Source: CAZDET01 sp964504335
Lineage (GTDB): Bacteria > Bacteroidota > Bacteroidia > Chitinophagales > Saprospiraceae
Reading direction: 5' to 3'
Assembly (NCBI GenBank): GCA_964504335.1
Contig: CAZDET010000033.1
Span: forward strand, 1 to 53,588
Length of the DNA stretch: 53,588 nucleotides
This document shows, in pieces, positions 1 through 7,401 of the stretch. Below the pieces are notes generated by a model. The model was not told the origin of the DNA, ran no database searches, and saw nothing but the letters and a program-made list of their open reading frames with translations. Made by a program: the position numbers and the translations under genes. How positions within the stretch are numbered: position 1 is the stretch's first letter; every line of letters begins with the position of its first letter.

Positions 1-37
1 AAACTATCGTACCGACCATTTTGGTGCGTTTGCCCTA
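1..37. repeat. Left copy of 37-bp inverted terminal repeat
   Basis: Bases 1-37 are the exact reverse complement of 53537-53573. The identity stops after base 37. The match at both extreme ends of the window suggests that the assembly unit ends inside copies of one multi-copy element, such as an insertion sequence end. No transposase is visible inside the window, so the element type is unknown. Confidence 0.85.
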
Positions 38-84
38 ATGCTGTAACAGAAAAGATTTCAATTCGTCTTCCCGGAAAAGAAACC

Positions 85-1530
85 ATGAAGCTGCTTTACT
101 CAATGGCGTTACTGTTCTTGTTCGCCGGGATGCTGAAGGAGGGGCCAGGTACTGTGTTCTTTCCAATTCGTGCAGAGCAAGAATGTACAAGTACTGATTT
201 TCAATATGTTGATACCATAGTAGCCGCATTTTTAGATAAAACAGAAATAGCCGGTGTATCTGTATCCGCAAACAAGGCAGGAGCCATCATCTATTCCAAA
301 GGGTTCGGCTATGCAGATGTGGAGCGAAAAATAAAAATGAAGCCTACCAGCCAAATCCGAACGGCATCCGTAGCTAAAGTAATCACGGCAACGGCATTGG
401 GCAAACTAGCTTCAGATGGGAAACTAGATCTGGATGCTCCGTTAAAAGAATATATTCCATACGTTCGAGCTCCATACGCGACGCTAACCGCTCGACAAAT
501 TGCAGGGCATACAGCTGGGGTACAGCATAGACCTTCTTCGAGAAAAATTCAAAATAAACACTACACCGAAGTAAGGGAGACCGTTGCGTTTTTTGAGGAT
601 GCCCCCCTGTTGTTTGAACCGGACACCGACTACAGGTACTCCACCCTGGGCTACAATTTACTGGCAGCGTTGATCGAAGAAGTGTCGGGCAAGCGGTACG
701 TTGATTACATGAAGGAAGACATCTTCATTCCGCTCAATATGACCCAAACGTTTCCCGAAGAAAAATCGGTGTACTCCGAAGCCGATGCCAAGTTGTATCA
801 TTTTAAAGGTGGAAAACTTCGATTAGATGAGAAGATCCAAGATGGCAGTTATAAGTTGGCGGGGGCCGGGTTTAGAAGCACTTCTGTGGATTTGGCAAAA
901 ATGATGAATGCCTACTCCAATGGGTTTCTATCGGATGAAGTGGTCCAAACGATGTTTACCAGTGCAATTTTGAATAATGGAAAGCGCACCAATGTCGGTG
1001 TTGGGTGGCGATTGAATAGGGACATGAATTATGAATCAACGATTGAGCACGCCGGTAGTTGGCAAGGAGCCAGGACGGTTATTGTCTATTATCCGGAAAG
1101 GAAGCTAACCGTGTCCATGATGATTAATACGAAGTGTACCATTTTTATTGAAGAAACGGCTCAGCTTATCGCCCGGTTTTTTTTGGATGAGCCACCTTCT
1201 GATATGGAGCTGGCCGGCTTGGGTAACGCAGTGGAAATTACAAACAACCGATCTGATGGAACCGTGGAAACCTATCCCGGGGAATTAACCTTTATTGATA
1301 ATAAAAAGGGAGAACTCAGGATAGAAACAGACAGAGATTGGCTAAAAAAGAACGCTGTTTACTACCTATCTTCCGACAGCAATTTCGTCCTTTCAACTCA
1401 ATATGGGTTGTTGTACTTAAAACTGAGGCTACAACCGAAGCTAGAAGGTAAATTGTTTCAATATCAATTTTTGGATGATAAATATCATATGAATCAACAG
1501 CCTATGCTCTATATTCAGCCTAAGGAGTGA
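85..1530 (+). CDS. Serine hydrolase, beta-lactamase/LACTB-like family
   Basis: Encodes 481 residues with a hydrophobic N-terminal export signal (about residues 1-20), so the enzyme is probably periplasmic or membrane-tethered. The beta-lactamase/penicillin-binding-protein fold is shown by the SxxK motif (S95-V-A-K98, the nucleophile and its lysine), a Y185-S-T-L-G-Y-N segment at the second active-site motif, and an E-H-A-G motif near residue 331 in the place of the third (KTG/HxG) motif. The YST and HAG variants resemble the LACTB-type peptidases more than true class C beta-lactamases. The last 120 residues form an additional beta-rich domain. The substrate cannot be read from sequence; a peptidase or esterase acting on peptides or cell-wall fragments is more likely than antibiotic resistance. 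The start codon at 85 is the only one that includes the signal peptide. Confidence 0.85.
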   Translation: MKLLYSMALLFLFAGMLKEGPGTVFFPIRAEQECTSTDFQYVDTIVAAFLDKTEIAGVSVSANKAGAIIYSKGFGYADVERKIKMKPTSQIRTASVAKVITATALGKLASDGKLDLDAPLKEYIPYVRAPYATLTARQIAGHTAGVQHRPSSRKIQNKHYTEVRETVAFFEDAPLLFEPDTDYRYSTLGYNLLAALIEEVSGKRYVDYMKEDIFIPLNMTQTFPEEKSVYSEADAKLYHFKGGKLRLDEKIQDGSYKLAGAGFRSTSVDLAKMMNAYSNGFLSDEVVQTMFTSAILNNGKRTNVGVGWRLNRDMNYESTIEHAGSWQGARTVIVYYPERKLTVSMMINTKCTIFIEETAQLIARFFLDEPPSDMELAGLGNAVEITNNRSDGTVETYPGELTFIDNKKGELRIETDRDWLKKNAVYYLSSDSNFVLSTQYGLLYLKLRLQPKLEGKLFQYQFLDDKYHMNQQPMLYIQPKE

Positions 1531-1544
1531 AATTCTGACAGGCA

Positions 1545-1877
1545 TTGATACGGGATGCTGAGCAAGGAATCTTAAGTCATCTAGAGAAAATGGATAAGAA
1601 CGAGCTCATAGCATGGCTGCTTCAGGGAGATGTGTCCATTCAATATCAAGTCTACCGCGACTTGTTGGCGGCGGAACGCCATGATTTGCAGGACCGCATA
1701 GCAAACGAGGGATGGGGCGTGCAGTTTTTGTCCAGGTGCGGAATTCTCCGTGCATTAGCCTATTTTCAATACGCGGGGAGAAAATGGGGCGAGCGGATGG
1801 TGGAATACTCTAAGGGTATTACAGGTTTTGAAGCATTTCGGAATTCAGAACCACGGTCATTGAAGACGCCAAGCTAA
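1545..1877 (+). pseudogene. Frameshifted N-terminal fragment of a squalene-cyclase-like protein
   Basis: The open frame encodes 110 residues. Residues about 20-62 (IAWLLQGD...YRDLL...ANEGWGVQFLS) resemble the N-terminus of a widespread family annotated as squalene/prenyltransferase-cyclase-like. After about 1735 the resemblance in this frame is lost. A second frame, open from about 1759 to 1860, reads ENGASGWWNTLRVLQ followed by VLKHFGIQ, which fits the continuation of that family. I infer a frameshift plus loss of the remaining protein, leaving a remnant. There is no good ribosome-binding site, and the fragment sits 14 bp after the serine hydrolase gene. Family assignment is from memory of the motif and is moderately certain; a short intact gene of unknown function is the alternative. 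Confidence 0.5.
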
Positions 1878-1957
1878 GTACGGAATGGTACGTTATCTTT
1901 GATATATAAAGTATTAACCATTTCACGTCCCGTGTAGTTTTTAACTCAAACGGAATC

Positions 1958-2548
1958 ATGAAAGCGCAGCACCTACCAAGACTAACGGTTGAAGAATACA
2001 TTCAGCATGAGGTCGATACCGACCGAAAGTACGAATACCACGACGGTACGATTTATGCGTTAGCTGGAGGTTCGTTGAAGCATGCGCTGCTAATTGGTAA
2101 TATTTATTCGGAGTTAAGAAATGGGTTGCGGGAGAAGGGTTCAAATTGCCAACCCATTACGAATGATGCTAAACTGCATATAGAGCTGTTAAACAAGTAT
2201 CTGTATCCGGCTACGATGGTAGTTTGTGAAGCAATTGAAACAGCAATTGAAAACAAGGATGCAGTAACTAATCCCAGATTGATTGTGGAGGTATTGTCTA
2301 AGACAACCAGCGAATACGACCGAGGAGATAAATTCTATTTTTACCGCCAAATTCCATCCCTGAAAGAATATGTCTTAATCGATCAGATGAGGTATGTAGT
2401 GGAAGTATTTTATAAGCAGAATGATTTGTGGCGAATATCCAGGGTAGAGGGGTTAGCGCAAATGGTGGTGCTACAATCCTTAGGTATTGAAATAGGTATG
2501 AAAGATCTTTACTTCGATATAGCCATAGAGGATGAAAGTGATGGTTAA
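1958..2548 (+). CDS. Uma2-family (DUF820) PD-(D/E)xK nuclease-like protein, probably inactive
   Basis: A 196-residue protein of usual length for the Uma2 family, whose members have a restriction-endonuclease-like fold and are often amplified in genomes with mobile DNA. Family hallmarks are the LTVEEYI start, the KYEYHDGTIYALAGGS segment (residues 24-39), the strand YLYPATMVVC (81-90), LIVEVLSKTT (108-117) and YDRGDKFYFYR (120-130). The normally conserved metal-binding Asp after YP is replaced by Ala85, while Glu111 of the second acidic position is kept. The codon there is GCT, one base from the Asp codon GAT. The catalytic centre is therefore probably broken although the frame is intact. No partner genes suggest a role. 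Confidence 0.85.
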   Translation: MKAQHLPRLTVEEYIQHEVDTDRKYEYHDGTIYALAGGSLKHALLIGNIYSELRNGLREKGSNCQPITNDAKLHIELLNKYLYPATMVVCEAIETAIENKDAVTNPRLIVEVLSKTTSEYDRGDKFYFYRQIPSLKEYVLIDQMRYVVEVFYKQNDLWRISRVEGLAQMVVLQSLGIEIGMKDLYFDIAIEDESDG

Positions 2549-2571
2549 CCACCTTTTCCAAACGGTCTACT

Positions 2572-3135
2572 ATGCAAATCACGAACGAATCACTGTTGGC
2601 CGACTTGCGCCAAACGATCCAGGACCAGCTGGCGTACTTCGATACCCATATTGCGCCGCTGGATACCGAGGCGTTAAACTGGCGGCCGGATGATAAATCC
2701 TGGAGTACCCTCGAGTGCCTGGAGCACCTGAATCGGACCGGCGCGTTTTACCTTCCACACTTCGAGCGCATCCTCGAAACCGGAAAGCCGGCTACAAAGC
2801 CGACCTTCCGCCCCGGATGGATGGGCGGCTATTTTGCCAAGTCGATGGCACCAAAGGTAGAAGGGGTTACCAACAAGATGAAAACTTTCGACAAGATCAA
2901 CCCATTGGGGAGTGATCTGGATCGATCCGTGCTGGAGAAGCACCGCCGGCAGCAAGAGCGCATGCTGGAAGTGCTGGAGGGGGCGCGTCGCCTCGACCTC
3001 GGGGGAAACCGCGTGCCGACCTTATTGCCATTGCTGAAGTTGAAGTACGGAGATGCGCTGCCATTTATCATTAATCACCTGAAGCGGCACTACCATCAGA
3101 TAAGGGCCATTGCGGCCGTCCGCCCGGTTTCTTAA
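2572..3135 (+). CDS. DinB-like (DinB_2) family protein
   Basis: A 187-residue soluble protein with the four-helix DinB/YfiT-like layout. An early helix contains W-S-x-x-E-C-L-E-H-L (near residues 44-53), giving one of the histidines that bind a divalent metal in this superfamily. The C-terminal helix ends HLKRHYHQIR (near 168-177), supplying the other two. Members are thiol-transferase-like or of unknown function, and no specific substrate can be inferred. It begins 23 bp after the Uma2 gene on the same strand; co-transcription is possible but the functions look unrelated. The ATG at 2572 gives the expected family length. Confidence 0.8.
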   Translation: MQITNESLLADLRQTIQDQLAYFDTHIAPLDTEALNWRPDDKSWSTLECLEHLNRTGAFYLPHFERILETGKPATKPTFRPGWMGGYFAKSMAPKVEGVTNKMKTFDKINPLGSDLDRSVLEKHRRQQERMLEVLEGARRLDLGGNRVPTLLPLLKLKYGDALPFIINHLKRHYHQIRAIAAVRPVS

Positions 3136-3221
3136 AATTTTGTCAGAAAAGGGTTAAGGAAGTTCAAGAACTTGCTTAGGAGGCAACAATTAATCGATAA
3201 TTTGGCTTTTGCTAATAGATA

Positions 3222-3596
3222 ATGCAAACAGCTATGAAAACCGTTGTCATTGATCCGATCGTCCGGGAACTGACCCGCCAGGGGGAACACGATCGGCAAA
3301 TGCAGGAACACCGGGCCGTGGTAGGAGATACGAGCTATTCGGAAATTGGCTCCTGGATGGGAAACGCGCAGCTCAGCTTTCTCATACGAGCCTCAGAGCG
3401 TGGTTGGAATGGCTATCTCGTCTACACGCGTCTGGAAGACGCCTCACAGTGCTACGTGCAACTCATCGAGGAGCGCGCGCAACTTTCCCGGCTCCGGGCC
3501 TCTTTGAAGCGCTTGTGCCGGTTGCTCAATTCAGAACGCACCAAAATGGGGGAGCCGGCGATGGAAGCACCTGCCTTTGAGTTTACGCTTAACTGA
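3222..3596 (+). CDS. Hypothetical protein, 124 residues
   Basis: No family recognised. The predicted protein is soluble, without signal peptide or membrane segment, rich in Arg and Glu. Residues 75-108 (LEDASQCYVQ to RLCRLLNSER) look like an amphipathic helical stretch that could form a short coiled coil. A second start at 3234 (MKTVVID) gives a protein four residues shorter and has an equally poor ribosome-binding region. It is convergent with the DUF697 gene at 3634. Coding is supported by GC-rich third positions like those of neighbouring genes and by the absence of a better frame on either strand. Confidence 0.6.
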   Translation: MQTAMKTVVIDPIVRELTRQGEHDRQMQEHRAVVGDTSYSEIGSWMGNAQLSFLIRASERGWNGYLVYTRLEDASQCYVQLIEERAQLSRLRASLKRLCRLLNSERTKMGEPAMEAPAFEFTLN

Positions 3597-3633
3597 GGGC
3601 GGTTTCCTTTTTTTCCCGTTTAGTATGTCCGGC

Positions 3634-4158
3634 TTAAAATCGATCCATCAATCGCTTCATTAAGTTCGGCAGCTGAATGAATTGCATCAGGCTGAAGTGG
3701 CCGGAATCCAGCTGCCGATCGATGTAAGCCCGCACATCTTCCACCCGCAGGGTATCCAGGGTACCGCCCTGCTCGAAATGCTCCCGATACAGCAATCCAA
3801 TTTCTGTGGTCAACCAGGCCGAAACGGCGGAAGCAGACAGACTGCTTCCGAGTACCTTTAGCCATTTCGTAGCGCCGAGGTAGTTGAAAACTTCTCCCAT
3901 CAGGCGCGGGATGGAAGCCGATACGCTGGTAGTCAGGATCACCCGGAGGATGTGATCGTTGAATTCCACTTGATACAGCTTTGCCAGATCGCGGATCATA
4001 TTAATCTGGATGCCGATCGTGGCGGCCACATCGAGGCCGTCGACGGGGATGAGGCCCGCACCCGCCGCAAATAGGCTGTGATCGTTGATAATACGCTCGG
4101 CGGTGGCGGCGCGGGGTTCGAGAGCGGCCGGCTGTAGCGTAGACATTTCATTGGCCAT
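3634..4158 (-). CDS. DUF697 family protein
   Basis: Using the ATG at 4158 gives 174 residues. The DUF697 signature is clear: a helix with HSLFAAGAGLIPVDGLDVAA followed by IQINMIRDLAKLYQVEF, then a second hydrophobic helical segment (about residues 75-120, VILTTSVSASIP to LSASAVSAWL). In other bacteria this domain occurs in membrane-associated proteins next to small GTPases; its molecular role is unsettled. A longer reading from 4215 would overlap the preceding methyltransferase gene by 40 bp and adds residues unlike the family, so the start 18 bp after that gene's stop is preferred. The close spacing suggests co-transcription with the dioxygenase/methyltransferase fusion, but a functional link is not evident. 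Confidence 0.8.
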   Translation of the reverse strand: MANEMSTLQPAALEPRAATAERIINDHSLFAAGAGLIPVDGLDVAATIGIQINMIRDLAKLYQVEFNDHILRVILTTSVSASIPRLMGEVFNYLGATKWLKVLGSSLSASAVSAWLTTEIGLLYREHFEQGGTLDTLRVEDVRAYIDRQLDSGHFSLMQFIQLPNLMKRLMDRF

Positions 4159-4175
4159 GGTTCGGAATATTTGGG

Positions 4176-5834
4176 TTAACGCCTGGCGACTACCACGTAG
4201 CGGGTAGACGGGCAAGTGTCGGCGTAATCGGGAATCGCTTTTAAACTAATCGCTTCAAAGAGGTGCACCTGTTCGAAATAGCGTTCGAAATACTGCCGAA
4301 CCCGGTGGAGCGGGGGCAGAAAGCGGTAGTGTTTTCCGGCGTATTTCACTTCCATCCGGCCGTTGCGGAAGCTGATAATCGAAATTTCGCTCTCCTGATA
4401 GAGGCGTCCCTCCTGTTCGACCAATCGAGGGGTGCGCACGGAAATGACCTGCTCGTCCGAAGAACGCAACACGTTCGGGTACCACCGGATGTGGTCGGGA
4501 GTGATGAAATCGCCGATAAACCAGCCATTAGGTTTCAGAATTGCTGCCGTTTTGGCGATGGCATCTTCCAGCCGTTCGGCATCGACGTAGTGGTAGACAT
4601 TGAGACCGCTGAATACGATGTCCCACATCCGGACGGAGGGATCGAGTTCGAGGACATTGCCTACGTCGGCATGGATGCGCTTGCGCGCCTCCCGGATCAT
4701 GGCCTTCGACAGGTCGATGCCGTAGAGTTGATCGCCGTCGAGTTGGTATTGCTCTATAATTCTGGATTCTACCAGGCCGGTTCCACAGCCAGCGGATAAG
4801 ATTTGGGCGTCTTTCAGGTTAATCCCGTATTCGCGAATCGCGTGTTCGAAGTAAGCGCCCATGAATTCCTTATAGCAAGCCTCGCCGATGAGCTCGTCGT
4901 AGAGGGAGGCATAGAAATGGAAACTGTCTGCTGCGCCGGCTTCCGACTCCAGGCGTTGCTGGAGGAGGGCGGTGGCCTGCAGCTCGGTATTCAGCAAACG
5001 CCAGGCGGAGCTATCGGTGGTGTGCTGTTCGCTATCCATCATTGGCTGCAGGTGTGCCTCGAGCGCTTCCTGCTGAGCAGGCGATTCGAGGGCGGCTCGC
5101 ACGGCTGCCAGACGGGCTGCCACCTCCGTGTGGCCCTCTTGATGCATGCGGTGCAGGCGACTGGTCAGTTCGACCAGGTGCCGCAGGCGCGTGGGAAAAT
5201 CGGCGCTTAGACCAGGTTTGCGCAGTTTGATCTCTTCCGGAGGAAGGGCAAAAAAGACCCCGCCGTCGACGCGGTGGATTTGTTCTTCAAACAGCTCCAT
5301 GATGCGGGCATCGCCGGTGATATTCTCGGCGGGTAGTTGTTGCCCGTATACGTGGAGGCTGACGAAGCGCTCCTGGCCAAAGGGATTGCCCATCTGGTGC
5401 AGCAAATTGTGGCTTACGCCGATGATGTCGCCGGGTGTTGTTCGCCAGCGGGCCAGGGTAGTCAGTTGATCTTCGTGCAACCGGAAGGTGGCGTGTTCGG
5501 CCTCCCCGAAAATCTGGACCGCACCCCACTGCGTGCCACCGTGATCGTGGATGGTACTGAAGTCGCCGGGGTCCCACGACATGACCATGACCTCGAAGCG
5601 GGGACCCTGATAAACCAATTGGCGGCCGTAGCTATCACCAACGGGATGGTCGAAATCCGCCCAGGGGAGAAGGTCGGCGGCCTGAACGTCGGCATCCCGA
5701 ACGATGCGGCAAATGTTTGCCGGCTTGAGGACGGTGTCGCTACTCAGCTGTTCAACGATGTATTGGAGCGATTTGGGTAATTGCTCCTCAGAATTCGGAG
5801 CGGCAGGGCTAGAGTATGGAGAAAACTGGCTCAT
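4176..5834 (-). CDS. Cysteine dioxygenase-like cupin fused to SAM methyltransferase
   Basis: 552 residues counted from the ATG at 5834; an upstream in-frame start at 5903 would overlap the promoter. Residues about 25-205 form a type I cysteine dioxygenase cupin: iron ligands H96, H98 (in IHDHGGTQW) and H146 (LLHQMGNP), Y163 in SLHVYG matching the catalytic tyrosine, and R71 in SYGRQLVY where Arg-type enzymes bind the cysteine carboxylate. A helical linker (about 206-300) leads to a class I methyltransferase: motif I ILSAGCGTG (345-353), an acidic LYGIDLS motif II region, and a post-motif I NVYHYVD segment. Cysteine dioxygenases normally stand alone at about 180-200 residues, so the fusion is unusual. 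It is divergent from a PLP decarboxylase at 5922; cysteine to cysteine sulfinate to hypotaurine with N-methylation is an inference. The methyl acceptor is unknown. Confidence 0.85.
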   Translation of the reverse strand: MSQFSPYSSPAAPNSEEQLPKSLQYIVEQLSSDTVLKPANICRIVRDADVQAADLLPWADFDHPVGDSYGRQLVYQGPRFEVMVMSWDPGDFSTIHDHGGTQWGAVQIFGEAEHATFRLHEDQLTTLARWRTTPGDIIGVSHNLLHQMGNPFGQERFVSLHVYGQQLPAENITGDARIMELFEEQIHRVDGGVFFALPPEEIKLRKPGLSADFPTRLRHLVELTSRLHRMHQEGHTEVAARLAAVRAALESPAQQEALEAHLQPMMDSEQHTTDSSAWRLLNTELQATALLQQRLESEAGAADSFHFYASLYDELIGEACYKEFMGAYFEHAIREYGINLKDAQILSAGCGTGLVESRIIEQYQLDGDQLYGIDLSKAMIREARKRIHADVGNVLELDPSVRMWDIVFSGLNVYHYVDAERLEDAIAKTAAILKPNGWFIGDFITPDHIRWYPNVLRSSDEQVISVRTPRLVEQEGRLYQESEISIISFRNGRMEVKYAGKHYRFLPPLHRVRQYFERYFEQVHLFEAISLKAIPDYADTCPSTRYVVVARR

Positions 5835-5893
5835 AAACCGATGGAGATAAACTGATGGTTGAGTGTCAAAAAAGTAAATTTCTCGAATCTTTC

Positions 5894-5908
5894 TACCTTG
5901 CAAAGGTA
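5894..5908. promoter_or_regulatory. Shared near-palindromic promoter between fusion gene and decarboxylase
   Basis: The minus strand of 5901-5908 reads TACCTTTG, an exact match to the Bacteroidota -7 consensus TAnnTTTG, about 66 bp before the fusion gene start at 5834. The plus strand of 5894-5900 reads TACCTTG, one T short of the same box, just before the decarboxylase ATG at 5922. Together they make a near-palindrome (TACCTT...AAGGTA). No clear -33 element was found on either side, so strength and exact use are uncertain. Confidence 0.5.
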
Positions 5909-5921
5909 ACTATTGTCGCTC

Positions 5922-7397
5922 ATGAATCCCGAACACCTCCTTCCTTCCGATGCATTTCGGCGCGTCGGCCATCAATTAATCGATGATATAGCGGAATTTT
6001 TAGATACAATCGGCAACCGGCCGGTGAATCCCAACCCGACTGCCCAATCTATTCGAGCGGCCCTGAATACCACCGATTTGCCCGAGCAGGGCCGAGATGC
6101 CGCCGAAGCCTTGATGCACGTAAAGGATGTCTTGATGGAATACTCCGTGTTCAATGGGCATCCCGGATTTATGGGATATATCACGGCTGGTCCTTTACCG
6201 ATTGGCATCTTGGCTGATCTGCTGGCATCCGCGATGAATCCTAATGTCGGTGCCTGGCAACTCGCCCCAGTGGCTACGGAAATCGAACGACAGGCAGTTC
6301 GGTGGATCGCCGACTTCATTGGCTATCCCACCGACTGCGGGGGGATACTCGTCAGTGGCGGCAACATGGCCAACTTTGTGGGTTGCTGGGCGGCCCGCCG
6401 GGCGAAGGGGCCCGACAACCTGCAACAATCCGGCCTGCGATCGGCGCCCCAACAACTTACCTGTTACGTATCTCAGGAGTGCCATACGTGGATTCAGAAA
6501 ACCGCCGATCTCTTCGGAATTGGCACGGATGCAGTGCGTTGGATAGCGGTCGACGCCGATCGCCGAATGCGCCTGTCTGCGCTTCGCGCGCAGGTGGCTG
6601 CCGATCGCGAAGCAGGGTATCTGCCCTTTCTGGTCGTCGGCACGGCGGGCTCCGTCAGTCTGGGGGTGGTCGATCCGCTCGAGGCCCTGGCCGATTATTG
6701 CCAGGCCGAAGATTTGTGGTTGCACGTAGATGGAGCTTACGGAGCGCCCGCTGCGGGGCTCCCGGATGCAGCGTCGGATTTGAAAGCCCTGGCGCGGGCT
6801 GATTCTGTGGCGCTCGATCCGCACAAGTGGTTCTACAGCCCGCTGGAGGCAGCCTGCTGTCTGGTGCGGCATCCTACCGATCTGAGCAATGCCTTCAGTT
6901 ATCGGCCCGACTATTACTACTTCGACCAGGGAGAAATCAATCTGGTGGATTTCGGACCGCAAAACAGCCGGGGGTTCCGAGCACTGAAGGTGTGGCTCTC
7001 CCTGCTCACGATCGGACGGCAGGGCTTCATCGAGCTCATCGATAAAGACATTCAACTTGCCCGCTATCTCTACGAACTCGCCGAGCAGGCCCCGGAAATC
7101 CAGGCTTACAAAACCGAACTCAGTATCACCACCTTCTTCTATGTGCCAGAGGGCATCGTCGCTGACGATCCGAATCATCTGGACTATCTGAACGACCTCA
7201 ACCGGACCATCCTTCAGGAGATTCAGGAAGGTGGCGACGTCTTTTTATCCAATGCGGTAGTCGACGGGCGTTTCATGCTGCGGGCTTGCCTGGTCAACTT
7301 CCGAACGGAACGGCGCCATATCGAGCAGCTGGTCGAGCTGGTGCTGGAAAAGGGAAGAGCGCTGGCAGCCGCCGCAGCGGCCGGCCGCCAGCGCTGA
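5922..7397 (+). CDS. PLP-dependent group II amino acid decarboxylase
   Basis: 491 residues from the ATG at 5922; an in-frame TTG at 5913 is less likely. It belongs to the aromatic-L-amino-acid/glutamate/cysteine-sulfinate decarboxylase family: HPGFMGYITAGPLP (80-93), AWQLAPVATEIE (substrate-pocket region), H188 that stacks on the cofactor ring, D270 in HVDGAYG that contacts the pyridine nitrogen, and the Schiff-base lysine K302 in ALDPHKWFY. Substrate specificity cannot be decided from motifs. Its divergent pairing with a cysteine dioxygenase fusion suggests cysteine sulfinate (giving hypotaurine); aspartate or an aromatic amino acid are alternatives. It ends 4 bp from the convergent BNR-repeat gene, with no terminator seen. 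Confidence 0.9.
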   Translation: MNPEHLLPSDAFRRVGHQLIDDIAEFLDTIGNRPVNPNPTAQSIRAALNTTDLPEQGRDAAEALMHVKDVLMEYSVFNGHPGFMGYITAGPLPIGILADLLASAMNPNVGAWQLAPVATEIERQAVRWIADFIGYPTDCGGILVSGGNMANFVGCWAARRAKGPDNLQQSGLRSAPQQLTCYVSQECHTWIQKTADLFGIGTDAVRWIAVDADRRMRLSALRAQVAADREAGYLPFLVVGTAGSVSLGVVDPLEALADYCQAEDLWLHVDGAYGAPAAGLPDAASDLKALARADSVALDPHKWFYSPLEAACCLVRHPTDLSNAFSYRPDYYYFDQGEINLVDFGPQNSRGFRALKVWLSLLTIGRQGFIELIDKDIQLARYLYELAEQAPEIQAYKTELSITTFFYVPEGIVADDPNHLDYLNDLNRTILQEIQEGGDVFLSNAVVDGRFMLRACLVNFRTERRHIEQLVELVLEKGRALAAAAAAGRQR

Positions 7398-7401
7398 TCT
7401 A

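Noticed and set aside
85..1530. True class C beta-lactamase
   Set aside because: The second and third motifs are YST and HAG in place of YxN and KTG, and there is an extra C-terminal domain, so a LACTB-type peptidase/esterase is more fitting.
6195..7178. 327-codon minus-strand open frame opposite the decarboxylase
   Set aside because: Mirror frame of a gene whose catalytic residues are all present.
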